DNA of 11,325 nt from an uncultured Streptococcus sp. (GTDB taxonomy: Bacteria > Bacillota > Bacilli > Lactobacillales > Aerococcaceae): NCBI GenBank assembly GCA_916050055.1, contig CAJZJY010000022.1, positions 1 to 11,325 on the forward strand, given 5' to 3'. The notes beneath the pieces are model-generated. The model saw only the letters and a list, made by a program, of their open reading frames with translations, made no database searches and was not told the DNA's origin. A program made the translations under genes and the position numbers. Positions 1 to 6,482 of this stretch are shown here, piece after piece. The number at the start of each line of letters is the position of its first letter. Within the stretch, counting starts at the first letter, position 1.

Positions 1-1
1 G

Positions 2-412
2 GGTTTCAATACATTAAATGTTATTGCTATTGCACTTTTTATCATTGTTATTTTAGCAATTGCCTTATATCGTTATTTTAAAAATAAACAAGATACAAAA
101 TTTCGCGAATTAGCATTAATCGCCGTCATCGGTATCTTAATTCTTGCTGGTTCTAAGATTGCTGACTTACAGTCTTCTAAAAATTCAGAAAATCAATATT
201 CTGGAGCCCTTCGCTTCGTTGAAACGATCGCTCAAGATTTACATGTTAATAAAGAAGATGTCTATATTAATACTGAAGCCGCAAAGGATGGAGCCATCGT
301 CAAAGTTGGCGATCAATTCTATCGAGTATTAACAGGAGATAGCCCGGAACATTACCTACTCGAAAAAATGGAATTGCAAAATCCAAAAGTTACGATTAAG
401 GAGGCTGAATAA
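2..412 (+). CDS. DUF3290 family membrane protein, 3' part (5' end outside window)
   Basis: The frame is open from base 2 to a TAA at 410-412, giving 136 residues with no start inside the window, so the gene is cut by the left edge. The visible part begins inside a hydrophobic segment (about residues 5-23), followed by a basic loop (YRYFKNKQ) and a second hydrophobic segment (about 39-51, LIAVIGILILAG). A soluble C-terminal domain of about 80 residues follows (ALRFVETIAQDLHV...VGDQFYRVL). This layout and the gene that follows match the DUF3290 proteins of Firmicutes, which are usually encoded directly before a DUF421 protein. The next gene starts 1 base after the stop and its ribosome binding site lies inside this gene, so the two are translationally coupled. 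No biochemical function is established for the family. A shorter ORF in another frame (144-332) is a shadow. Confidence 0.8.
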   Translation, partial: GFNTLNVIAIALFIIVILAIALYRYFKNKQDTKFRELALIAVIGILILAGSKIADLQSSKNSENQYSGALRFVETIAQDLHVNKEDVYINTEAAKDGAIVKVGDQFYRVLTGDSPEHYLLEKMELQNPKVTIKEAE

Positions 413-413
413 G

Positions 414-1046
414 TTGAACCTTTCATATATCGATGTCGCAATCAAACTTGCACTTGGACTATTATCATTAATTGTTGTAATCAACTACACTGGGAAAGGA
501 AACCTCGCCCCTACATCTGCAAGTGACCAAATACAAAACTATGTACTCGGGGGAATTCTCGGGGGTGTGATTTATAATCCATCCATTACCATCTTACAAT
601 ACTGCATCATCTTATTAATTTGGTTTGCGTTAGTACTAACCCTTCGCTGGGTAAAAACAAACAATCGTACAGTGAAGAAGATGCTTGACGGTGAACCTTT
701 ACAATTAATTAAACATGGGAAAATTGATGTTGAAAATGTGCGTTTAGCTGGTCTAACGGCTCAAGAAGTTGCTTTTAAATTACGTTCACAAGGAGTCTTC
801 TCTATTCGCGATGTAAAAAGTGCAATTTTAGAGCAAAATGGTCAACTCATCCTGACAAAATCTGGAGAAGAAAATCCAAAATATCCAATCATTACAGATG
901 GTGTCATTCAACAAAATATACTTGATGTTATCGATAAAACAGAAGATTGGGTTACTGAACAACTTGCTGCCCAAGGTATTCAAGATGTTTCAGAAGTATT
1001 CCTTGCAGAATACAATAACGGCCAATTAATGGTTGTGAAATACTAA
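414..1046 (+). CDS. DUF421 (YetF-like) membrane protein
   Basis: This is a 210-residue protein. The N-terminal half is membrane-embedded, with hydrophobic stretches at about residues 7-24, 43-54 and 58-77. The C-terminal half is a soluble, probably cytosolic domain beginning near KMLDGEPLQLIKHGKI and containing LTAQEVAFKLRSQGVFSI, typical of DUF421/YetF proteins. The start is TTG at 414. It is supported by a strong AAGGAGG at 397-403, about 10 bases upstream, and by the position 1 base after the previous stop. The gene pairs with the DUF3290 gene and ends at the palindromic terminator at 1053-1093. In B. subtilis YetF-type proteins are associated with spore and cell membranes, but a molecular activity is not settled. 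I infer only that the two proteins may form a membrane complex. Confidence 0.85.
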   Translation: MNLSYIDVAIKLALGLLSLIVVINYTGKGNLAPTSASDQIQNYVLGGILGGVIYNPSITILQYCIILLIWFALVLTLRWVKTNNRTVKKMLDGEPLQLIKHGKIDVENVRLAGLTAQEVAFKLRSQGVFSIRDVKSAILEQNGQLILTKSGEENPKYPIITDGVIQQNILDVIDKTEDWVTEQLAAQGIQDVSEVFLAEYNNGQLMVVKY

Positions 1047-1052
1047 TTGAAT

Positions 1053-1093
1053 CCAAACAAAAAAAGCGACCAATTGGTCGCTTTTTTGTTTGG
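1053..1093. terminator. Bidirectional intrinsic terminator between DUF421 gene and liaZ
   Basis: This is an almost perfect 41-base palindrome. CCAAAC, seven A and GCGACC are followed by an AATT centre, then GGTCGC, six T and GTTTGG, with a single-base bulge. It has a GC-rich core (GCGACC/GGTCGC) flanked by A-tract and T-tract, so it works as a rho-independent terminator in both directions. It lies between the stops of two convergent genes (1046 and 1098). Confidence 0.9.
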
Positions 1094-1097
1094 TCTA

Positions 1098-1436
1098 TTA
1101 GTCAACTAGATTTTCAACAAAGCGTTGGAAAATCGTTAACAGAATGCTTACTACTAAGGTAATGAGTGGACTTGAAAATGAGAATCCAGGTCCTACAAAC
1201 CAAGATGTCATACTTAACATCATCGCATTTAACACGAAGCTAAAGCATCCAAACGTTACAATTGTAACTGGTAATGTTAAAAGGAATAAAATCGGTTTAA
1301 CAAATAGGTTTAGTACCGCAAGAACGATACTTGCAACAAGCGCTGCTACCCAGTTCGTAACGTAAAATTGTGGAACAAACCACGCAATTACCAAGAACCC
1401 TAATGTGTTAATGGCAATCTTTTTAGTAATTGGCAC
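1098..1436 (-). CDS. liaZ: LiaZ/YvlD-like phage-holin-IV family membrane protein
   Basis: This is a 112-residue, almost entirely hydrophobic protein with about four membrane segments (residues 8-24, 29-52, 56-77 and 88-105). The NLFVKPILFLLTLPVTIVTFG stretch is the hallmark of the YvlD / mycobacterial-type 4-TM holin-like family. It is not a phage gene; the family name is historical. The start is GTG at 1436, supported by GGAG 9 bases upstream. The start shares one base with the liaY stop (TAGTG), so translation is coupled. It is the last gene of the liaX-liaY-liaZ operon (yvlB-yvlC-yvlD in B. subtilis). In Enterococcus faecalis the operon is controlled by LiaR and affects membrane lipid organisation and daptomycin resistance. 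The function here is inferred from that homology and gene order. Confidence 0.85.
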   Translation of the reverse strand: MPITKKIAINTLGFLVIAWFVPQFYVTNWVAALVASIVLAVLNLFVKPILFLLTLPVTIVTFGCFSFVLNAMMLSMTSWFVGPGFSFSSPLITLVVSILLTIFQRFVENLVD

Positions 1437-1735
1437 TAAAAATCACTCCAATCGTCGTCATCGTCTTCCTCTACGCGGCGCGCTGTTTTACGCGGACGAG
1501 AGCTTCCAGAAGTGTAATAGTAAGTATTTCTGCGTCTATTGTTACGGTAATACCCAGTGCTTTCTTCTGGAATAATGATAGCAAGTAAGATGTAAAGGAT
1601 GATAGGGAAACCTGAGAAACTACAAATGATAAACAGCACACGTACAATTGTTGGATCGACATCAAAGTATTCGGCAATACCGCCCATAACCCCACAAACA
1701 ACTCTGTTCTTTCTTGAACGTCTTAATTTTTTCAT
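1436..1735 (-). CDS. liaY: LiaY/YvlC, PspC-domain membrane protein
   Basis: This is a 99-residue protein. Residues 3-57 form a PspC domain: a basic N-terminus (KKLRRSRKNR), the motif VCGVMGGIAEYFDVDPTIVR, and a membrane segment at about 37-55 ending in IIPEE. The tail is unusual in composition, with a Tyr/Arg-rich stretch followed by a strongly acidic end (EEDDDDDWSDF), and is probably an exposed interaction tail. The ATG start at 1735 has GAAGG about 9 bases upstream and lies 5 bases after the liaX stop. PspC-type proteins transmit envelope stress at the membrane. In E. faecalis LiaY is the membrane partner of LiaX in lipid-domain remodelling. Assignment to liaY rests on the domain plus its position between liaX and liaZ homologues. 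Confidence 0.87.
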   Translation of the reverse strand: MKKLRRSRKNRVVCGVMGGIAEYFDVDPTIVRVLFIICSFSGFPIILYILLAIIIPEESTGYYRNNRRRNTYYYTSGSSRPRKTARRVEEDDDDDWSDF

Positions 1736-1740
1736 TTTGT

Positions 1741-3177
1741 TTATCCTTCTTTCTTGCTACTTGTATCTGATTGTAGCTGATTTACTTGAATATTTCCAGT
1801 TGTGGTTTCTGCGACTACTCGTGGCATTGAGTCTTTATGCTTACGAATCAATGCACTTCTTTCGGCTAAATCCTTCGTTTGTCGAATCACTTCAAAGACT
1901 GTTTCGTCAAAGTGAATTGACCCAAGAGATGTTTCAATTTCGGCTTCAAGACCAACTTCTTCAGCAACTTCAATTTTAATATTTCCGTTCACTGTTTCAA
2001 CGTCTACTTTTTTCGTTTCAGGATGTGCTACTGCTACTTTAATATTCCCTGTCACCGCTTCTAGTTTTGTACCAAGGAACTTACCATCGAGATGGATATT
2101 CCCGTTTACTGTTTCAGACACGATATCTTTAAATTCGAGATGTTCGTATTTAAGATTTCCGTTCACTGTTTCTGCTTCAAGAAGAACTCCTTTGACATCC
2201 TTCAAGCGAATATCTCCATTATCCACTTCGAAGTAATAATCTTTTCCTTCTAATTCTTTCAAATGAATAGTTGTATTCAACCCTTTGATGGCAACATAAT
2301 CATACACTTTTTGCGGAAGTGAAATCGTCCAGTCACAGTATACGCGCTTGCTGACACTCTTGATGACAATCTTATCGTCGTCTACGCCCACCTTCACACG
2401 GTCACGAACAAATCCTTCCGCATCGAAGAACTCTTCGTCTTGCGCAGCCACGCGGCAATTTCCTTCAATCGTCATTGTATTGTCAGGAACAGTCTTCACA
2501 CGAACAATTCCGTTGGCCACTTTGAAATCGAGAATACTCGCATCATCAATCACTTGATGGAAATGAAACGGTACTTTCTTCCCATTTTTGGCTTCTAAAT
2601 AAGGCATGTTCACTTCTGTATTTTGAATAACTGATCCCACCGCTGTCACAATCGAGTCTGCGAATTTTGCAGCCCATGAAGAGATATTTCCCGCTGTTCT
2701 ACGAGTTTTATCTTCCCAGTCAGTGTCTTGCACTTTCTTCTTCGCTTTCTTAAAGCTTTCTTCCCATTCTTCTTTCTTTTCAGCTTTCATTTTGGCATCG
2801 GCTTGTTTCTTCTCTTGTAACAAGCTCTTATATTGGTTGTTCAACTGTTCCGCTTCTTCTTGCAGACGAACGAGTTCCATCTCTTCATCTACTGTCAACG
2901 GTTCAAGTTGCTCAGCCGTTTTGATTTCATCGATGCGTCGATCAATTTCCTTCGCGCGCTTCAACACAACTTGGATAGCGTCATCTGTTTGATCGCTTTT
3001 TGCAGAGAATTTAGTAAATGCACTTGCCACACCTTCCATGACAGAGTCTAATTGGCTAGAAGTGGGTTGTTCTTTCGCACTTGCCTTCTCACCCATTTTT
3101 TCAAGTAAGACTACTGCTTCCTCTGCTGAAATAATTCCTTTGTCTACTAATTCTAAAATTCTATCTTTTTGATTCAT
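1741..3177 (-). CDS. liaX: LiaX/YvlB-like DUF4097 protein with N-terminal SHOCT-like helix
   Basis: This 478-residue protein has three regions. Residues 1-30 are a SHOCT-like helical module (ILELVDKGIISAEEAVVLLEKMG). Residues about 65-160 are highly charged and predicted helical or coiled coil. Residues about 190-465 form a DUF4097 beta domain with a recurring turn motif: ETVNGN at 336, 355 and 394, EAVTGN at 373 and ETTTGN at 457. There is no signal peptide or membrane segment, as in E. faecalis LiaX, which is nevertheless surface-exposed and released. In enterococci LiaX binds daptomycin and the peptide LL-37. There its C-terminal domain restrains the LiaFSR response and its N-terminal part is activating. 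The protein is somewhat shorter than enterococcal LiaX (about 530 residues, from memory). The ATG at 3177 follows a GGGGG site about 9 bases upstream. This is the first gene of the operon. Functional transfer is by homology; B. subtilis YvlB is the other named relative. Confidence 0.85.
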   Translation of the reverse strand: MNQKDRILELVDKGIISAEEAVVLLEKMGEKASAKEQPTSSQLDSVMEGVASAFTKFSAKSDQTDDAIQVVLKRAKEIDRRIDEIKTAEQLEPLTVDEEMELVRLQEEAEQLNNQYKSLLQEKKQADAKMKAEKKEEWEESFKKAKKKVQDTDWEDKTRRTAGNISSWAAKFADSIVTAVGSVIQNTEVNMPYLEAKNGKKVPFHFHQVIDDASILDFKVANGIVRVKTVPDNTMTIEGNCRVAAQDEEFFDAEGFVRDRVKVGVDDDKIVIKSVSKRVYCDWTISLPQKVYDYVAIKGLNTTIHLKELEGKDYYFEVDNGDIRLKDVKGVLLEAETVNGNLKYEHLEFKDIVSETVNGNIHLDGKFLGTKLEAVTGNIKVAVAHPETKKVDVETVNGNIKIEVAEEVGLEAEIETSLGSIHFDETVFEVIRQTKDLAERSALIRKHKDSMPRVVAETTTGNIQVNQLQSDTSSKKEG

Positions 3178-3244
3178 TTTCGTTTCCCCCTTAAATCGGT
3201 TCGTTCTTGATTACATTCTTAGTGTACCGAACTTCACAGATGAA

Positions 3245-3295
3245 ATCATAGGACCTAAGGTGGATTTTTCGTCCAACCTTCTCTAAACCTAAAGT
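3245..3295 (-). promoter_or_regulatory. Candidate liaXYZ promoter and operator region
   Basis: On the minus strand a TATGAT -10-like box (3245-3250) lies about 70 bases before the liaX start. The hexamer 17 bases upstream (GACGAA) is a poor -35, and the better-looking TTGGAC (3271-3276) is 20 bases away. This suggests a promoter needing an activator. Two similar blocks, CCTAAGG (3254-3260) and CCTAAAG (3288-3294 on the plus strand), are 34 bases apart, about three helical turns. The first is part of the perfect odd palindrome TAGGACCTA (3249-3257). An imperfect inverted repeat GGT-T-GGA/TCC-ACC lies between them (minus strand). LiaR is the expected regulator by analogy with E. faecalis; I cannot confirm its consensus from the sequence. 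Confidence 0.3.
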
Positions 3296-3348
3296 TGTAT
3301 ATCGAGTGTTTTATCTTTCCTCCCCCTACAATTTGATAATGACGTTCT

Positions 3349-3536
3349 AAGATTCCGTAGAATTCAACGGATTTTATACTTGCAGTAATGGGGAATTGTA
3401 TTAAATGCGAAATAGAGAATGTAGGAATTTATTCCGTACATTCTCTTTGAGGCTTTAAAGGTGAGAGACCTTGGCTCGAACCGGTACCCCATTACAGCAA
3501 TGTATAAATAAATCCGTAGGAATTCGAAGGAATCTT
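3349..3536. repeat. 188-bp imperfect inverted-repeat element with nested hairpins
   Basis: The left arm 3349-3393 (AAGATTCC...TAATGGGG) pairs with the right arm 3487-3536 (CCCCATTAC...GGAATCTT) over about 45-50 bases. Matched blocks include AAGATTCC, GAATTC, ACGGATTT, TATAC, TTGC and GTAATGGGG, separated by a few mismatches and small indels. Inside the arms are two more hairpins. One is at 3414-3446, a 10-bp stem continuing into GGAA/TTCC. The other is at 3458-3472, AAGGT/ACCTT with loop GAGAG. No convincing coding frame lies within it; the long frame across it (3364-3690 minus) has no binding site and overlaps trmN6. It occupies the middle of the 439-base gap between liaX and trmN6. It could be a small non-autonomous repeat (MITE- or BOX-like) or a structured RNA or leader. 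I see no obvious target-site duplication. Confidence 0.65.
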
Positions 3537-3555
3537 TCTTATATAGTGTCCCTTC

Positions 3556-3584
3556 TTGCGCCATTACCAATTTGTTGTTACACT
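3556..3584 (+). promoter_or_regulatory. Possible promoter of trmN6-yazA-rsmI
   Basis: TTGCGC (3556-3561) and TACACT (3579-3584) are separated by 17 bases and lie just right of the inverted-repeat element, 33 bases before the trmN6 start. Both boxes are imperfect matches to the sigma-A consensus. If this is the promoter, the repeat element is upstream of the transcript rather than in its leader. Confidence 0.3.
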
Positions 3585-3616
3585 TTGGATACAGTAATTG
3601 TAGGAGTTGGAAAGTA

Positions 3617-4381
3617 ATGACAAAAAAGGAAGTCCCCTTGAAATCGCATGAGCGACTCGATCGACTCGAAAAAGAAAATATCGATATCATTCAAAGTCGT
3701 GAGGTCTTCTCATTTTCGCTGGATGCTGTCCTTTTAGCCGACTTTGCCAATATCGCAAAAAGTCGAAAAGCTACAATCGTGGACCTCTGCTCTGGTAACG
3801 GTGCGGTGGCATTTTTACTCAGCCATAAAACCAAAAATCATATTACCGCTGTTGAAATCCAAGAACAGCTTTGGGACATGGCAATGCGTACCAACCAACT
3901 CAATAACTTAGAAGACCGCATCACATTTATCAATCAGGACATCCGTCAGTTAAAAGGCATTATCCCAAAAGATTCGGTCGACTTTATTACGTGCAATCCG
4001 CCTTACTTCAAGGTGAAGGAAACTAATCTTACCAACGAAAAGGAAGCCTACACGATTGCTCGCCATGAAGTGCATTTGCCACTGGAAGACTTGCTTCGGA
4101 CAATTTCTGGCCTTTTGAAGATGAAAGGAAAAGCCTATCTTGTACATAGACCCGACCGCCTCACGGATATATTAACCGAGGCAAGACATCACCGACTCGA
4201 AGCGAAACGCGTGCAATTCGTCTATCCAAAAGAAGGCAAAGAAAGCAACATCGTCCTCATCGAATTAATGAAGGATGGACTCCCAGGAGGCCTCAAGGTA
4301 TTGCCTCCAATCACGGTTTTCGATGAGCATCAAGAATATACGCAGAAGATTAGAAGCATCCTCTGGGGGGACAACGCATGA
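3617..4381 (+). CDS. yabB: tRNA1(Val) (adenine-N6)-methyltransferase family protein (TrmN6/YabB)
   Basis: This is a 254-residue S-adenosylmethionine-dependent N6-adenine methyltransferase. Motif I is [10 protein letters not shown] (residues 55-64), the acidic AdoMet-ribose residue lies in AVEI (78-81), and the catalytic motif IV is NPPYF (127-131). The N-terminal [32 protein letters not shown] is characteristic of the TrmN6/YabB family. E. coli TrmN6 modifies A37 of tRNA1(Val); the exact substrate in Gram-positives is inferred. The ATG at 3617 is chosen over an upstream in-frame ATG at 3572. It has TAGGAG at 3601-3606, and residues encoded upstream (LLHFGYSNCRSWK) do not look like the family. 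The stop overlaps the yazA start (ATGA). It is the first gene of the yabB-yazA-rsmI unit. Confidence 0.88.
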   Translation: MTKKEVPLKSHERLDRLEKENIDIIQSREVFSFSLDAVLLADFANIAKSRKATIVDLCSGNGAVAFLLSHKTKNHITAVEIQEQLWDMAMRTNQLNNLEDRITFINQDIRQLKGIIPKDSVDFITCNPPYFKVKETNLTNEKEAYTIARHEVHLPLEDLLRTISGLLKMKGKAYLVHRPDRLTDILTEARHHRLEAKRVQFVYPKEGKESNIVLIELMKDGLPGGLKVLPPITVFDEHQEYTQKIRSILWGDNA

Positions 4382-4701
4382 GCCAGTTCTTTATGTACGT
4401 CCTACTTTGCAAGGATCAGACCTTTTATACGGGCTATACGGTTGATTTGGAGAAACGAATCGCGACCCACAATGCTGGAAAAGGTGCTAAATATACAAGG
4501 GTGAGAACTCCCGTGACATTGCTCTACGCTAAAGAATTTGCCACAAAGCAAGAAGCGATGAAGGCGGAAGCGGCGTTCAAGAAATTCTCTCGCCCGAAAA
4601 AAGAAACATTTCTACAGACGATTGGCGCAAGTGTAGAACGCCCAGTCATTATTTATTTAGAAGGAGAACAGCCTCATGAGACAACAGAGCTATCGAACTG
4701 A
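4378..4701 (+). CDS. yazA: GIY-YIG nuclease superfamily protein YazA
   Basis: This is a 107-residue stand-alone GIY-YIG domain of the UPF0213/YazA type. The two tyrosine motifs are YVL (residues 7-9) and TGYT (18-21). The conserved arginine is R27 in [18 protein letters not shown], and the probable metal-binding glutamate is E64 in KAEAAFK. Its length is normal for the family. The start overlaps the stop of yabB (ATGA) and its last 26 bases overlap rsmI, so all three are translationally coupled. The nucleic-acid substrate of YazA is not known. Its constant position between yabB and rsmI suggests a link to RNA metabolism, which is inference. Confidence 0.88.
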   Translation: MSQFFMYVLLCKDQTFYTGYTVDLEKRIATHNAGKGAKYTRVRTPVTLLYAKEFATKQEAMKAEAAFKKFSRPKKETFLQTIGASVERPVIIYLEGEQPHETTELSN

Positions 4702-5566
4702 AGGTATCGGGAAACTATTCCTTGTCCCTACTCCGATTGGTAACTTAGAAGATATGACTTTCCGCGCGGTTAATACTCTACGCGAAGTGGATTTAATCCT
4801 AGCCGAAGATACGCGTCATACGCAAAAGTTACTCAACCATTTTGAAATCGAGACTCCGCAAAAGAGTTTCCATGAACATAATACTCAGGAGAGAATCCCT
4901 CAAGTCATCGAGTGGTTGCAAGAAGGAAAAACCATCGCACAAGTGAGCGACGCTGGTACACCTTCCATTAGTGACCCAGGTTTTGAACTCGTGCAAGCCT
5001 GCGTTGAAGTCGGTATCCCAGTGATTCCTCTTCCAGGAGCGAATGCGGGAATTACAGCTCTTATCGCGAGCGGACTCGTCCCACAACCGTTCTATTTCTA
5101 CGGTTTCTTACCACGAAAGAAGAAAGAAAAAATCGAAGCCCTCGAGCAATTACGCACACATAGCGAGACTGTGATTTTATACGAATCACCTTTCCGATTG
5201 AAAGATACTTTTTCGGCGATTCAAACTGTCTACGGCGAACAACAATCTGTTGTGTTGTGCCGCGAGTTGACGAAAACTTACGAAGAGTTTGTTCGCGGAA
5301 CAGCCGCAGAACTCGTTGCCCTTGTAAACGAGGAAGAATTAAAAGGCGAATGCTGCATCTTGATTGGCTCTAAAAATCCAGATGAAGTGACAACTGCTCT
5401 AGCCGGTGCGTTAGAAGAAAATACTCCAGACGCTTCACTTTCGATTAGCGAACAAGTCGAATGGTTTATGGAGCATCAAAACCTTACGCAAAAAGATGCG
5501 ATTAAGGCTGTCGCAAAACATCTCGGTCTTAAAAAGCAAGAAGTCTACAAGGAAATCCATGCATAA
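4676..5566 (+). CDS. rsmI: 16S rRNA (cytidine-1402-2'-O)-methyltransferase RsmI
   Basis: This 296-residue protein belongs to the tetrapyrrole-methylase fold. Family motifs run in order: [18 protein letters not shown] (15-32), ILAEDTRHT (41-49), [15 protein letters not shown] (88-102), [17 protein letters not shown] (118-134) and [10 protein letters not shown] (141-150). RsmI 2'-O-methylates C1402 in the decoding centre of 16S rRNA and works with RsmH on the same nucleotide. The C-terminal part (about 250-296) carries the usual helical extension ending in [25 protein letters not shown]. The ATG at 4676 has AAGGAG at 4661-4666 and overlaps yazA by 26 bases. It is the last gene of the unit, followed by a hairpin-rich gap and the terminator at 5666-5693. 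Confidence 0.95.
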   Translation: MRQQSYRTEGIGKLFLVPTPIGNLEDMTFRAVNTLREVDLILAEDTRHTQKLLNHFEIETPQKSFHEHNTQERIPQVIEWLQEGKTIAQVSDAGTPSISDPGFELVQACVEVGIPVIPLPGANAGITALIASGLVPQPFYFYGFLPRKKKEKIEALEQLRTHSETVILYESPFRLKDTFSAIQTVYGEQQSVVLCRELTKTYEEFVRGTAAELVALVNEEELKGECCILIGSKNPDEVTTALAGALEENTPDASLSISEQVEWFMEHQNLTQKDAIKAVAKHLGLKKQEVYKEIHA

Positions 5567-5575
5567 TAATTTAAC

Positions 5576-5618
5576 TGTTGATTATTTCTAATCTTTTCGG
5601 ATGTCTTCATAATCAACA
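5576..5618. repeat. Inverted repeat downstream of rsmI
   Basis: TGTTGATTAT (5576-5585) and ATAATCAACA (5609-5618) are perfect 10-base inverted arms around a 23-base spacer, beginning 9 bases after the rsmI stop. There is no T-tract after it, so it is not an ordinary terminator. It may stabilise the 3' end of the rsmI transcript. It is AT-rich, so chance is possible. Confidence 0.45.
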
Positions 5619-5665
5619 ATCAAGGAAATTTAGCATGGTTTCCTCTACGATAGAATTCAAAAAGC

Positions 5666-5693
5666 AACACCCAAGCAAAACTGCTTGGGTGTT
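5666..5693. terminator. Bidirectional terminator between rsmI and the tauE-family gene
   Basis: This is a perfect 11-bp stem, AACACCCAAGC (5666-5676) with GCTTGGGTGTT (5683-5693), and a 6-base loop. It is T-rich on the right (TTTGTTTAT) for plus-strand reading. On the minus strand it reads into TGCTTTTTG. It lies between convergent genes and should end both transcripts. Confidence 0.9.
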
Positions 5694-5696
5694 TGT

Positions 5697-6482
5697 TTAT
5701 ACTCCGATAAATTTAAATACATTGAAGGCGGTCATAAATACTAAAATAGCCATCAATCCTAAATAGAGTTTTTCAACGGCTTCGTGCGTGAGTTTCGATT
5801 GGATTTTTGTTCCAATCCAACCACCCAGTACCGCAAAAATCGCAATCGCTAAAATCACGAGACTGACATTGTTATATTTTTCAAAGTCTCGAATGACAGT
5901 GCCCATCTTAATAATCTGTGCAAAGAAAATCATTAAAATCGAATACGCTGCTGCGTCTTTGGCTTTCATCGAGAAGAAGTAAACCAAAAGTGCAATATTC
6001 AGCGGTCCTCCGCCAATGCCGAGATAAACAGAAATCATACCAACTGTTAGCCCAATCGTCACAATCGACACAAGATTTGAGACTTCTAGCGTTCGAATGC
6101 TTTCCTTATTGAGTGTGAATAAAATAATGCCACCGAGTAATAAGAATAGAATCACGGATTGCGTCGCACTCACTGCCTGGCTGCCCCAGCTGTCTACTGC
6201 ATGAAGGAAAATCACGTCTCCGATTTTTCCACCGATAATCGACCCGAAAGCCAATCCTAGCGCGATTTGCTTTTTGACATGAAACCCTAGCTTACTTCTT
6301 TTATAAATAGAAACAAGACACATCGTAAAGACCGCGACCGTCGAATACACACTGATCATGCTCGTCGTATCGATGCCGACAAAATCGAAGGCTGGTTTGA
6401 TGATAATGCCGCCGCCTAAACCGGTAATTGCTCCAATCATCGTCGCACAAAGCACGATAATACTATAAATAATAATGTGCAT
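5697..6482 (-). CDS. TauE/SafE family permease, probable sulfite/sulfate exporter
   Basis: This is a 261-residue integral membrane protein of the TauE/SafE (UPF0721) family. It has about eight hydrophobic segments and the two-fold internal glycine-rich motif: GAITGLGGGIIIKP near residues 17-30 and VGMISVYLGIGGGPLNIALL near 147-166, then GGWIGTKI at 220-227. I chose the ATG at 6482. It forms a TAATG overlap with the preceding stop, has GGAGG about 6 bases upstream, and begins directly with the first membrane segment. A frame-compatible ATG at 6509 would add nine non-hydrophobic residues. Family members export sulfite, sulfoacetate or related organosulfur anions. Being last in an operon with a sulfatase and its activator, it most likely removes sulfate or sulfite from the cytoplasm. 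The substrate is inferred from context. Confidence 0.85.
   Translation of the reverse strand: MHIIIYSIIVLCATMIGAITGLGGGIIIKPAFDFVGIDTTSMISVYSTVAVFTMCLVSIYKRSKLGFHVKKQIALGLAFGSIIGGKIGDVIFLHAVDSWGSQAVSATQSVILFLLLGGIILFTLNKESIRTLEVSNLVSIVTIGLTVGMISVYLGIGGGPLNIALLVYFFSMKAKDAAAYSILMIFFAQIIKMGTVIRDFEKYNNVSLVILAIAIFAVLGGWIGTKIQSKLTHEAVEKLYLGLMAILVFMTAFNVFKFIGV

Noticed and set aside
144..332. 62-codon plus-strand frame near the left edge
   Set aside because: It lies wholly inside the DUF3290 gene in another frame and has no binding site.
1098..1436. Phage holin suggesting a prophage remnant
   Set aside because: The family name is historical; the gene is a YvlD/LiaZ homologue in a conserved stress operon and no other phage genes are present.
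1770..2190. Recurring TTCCGTTCACTGTTTC-like DNA motifs resembling a repeat array
   Set aside because: They encode the recurring ETVNGN turns of the DUF4097 domain of LiaX, so they are protein repeats, with irregular spacing and no spacers of CRISPR type.
3464..3490. tRNA-like GGTTCGAGCC on the minus strand within the inverted-repeat element
   Set aside because: The bases around the TTCGAGC loop do not form a five-base T stem (only the closing G-C pairs), and no acceptor, D or anticodon arms can be placed.
3364..3690. 108-codon minus-strand frame across the inverted-repeat element
   Set aside because: It overlaps the start of trmN6 on the other strand, has no ribosome binding site, and its composition is that of a reading through repeat and promoter DNA.
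5578..5766. 62-codon plus-strand frame after rsmI
   Set aside because: It reads through the terminator hairpin into the antisense of the exporter gene and has no good binding site.
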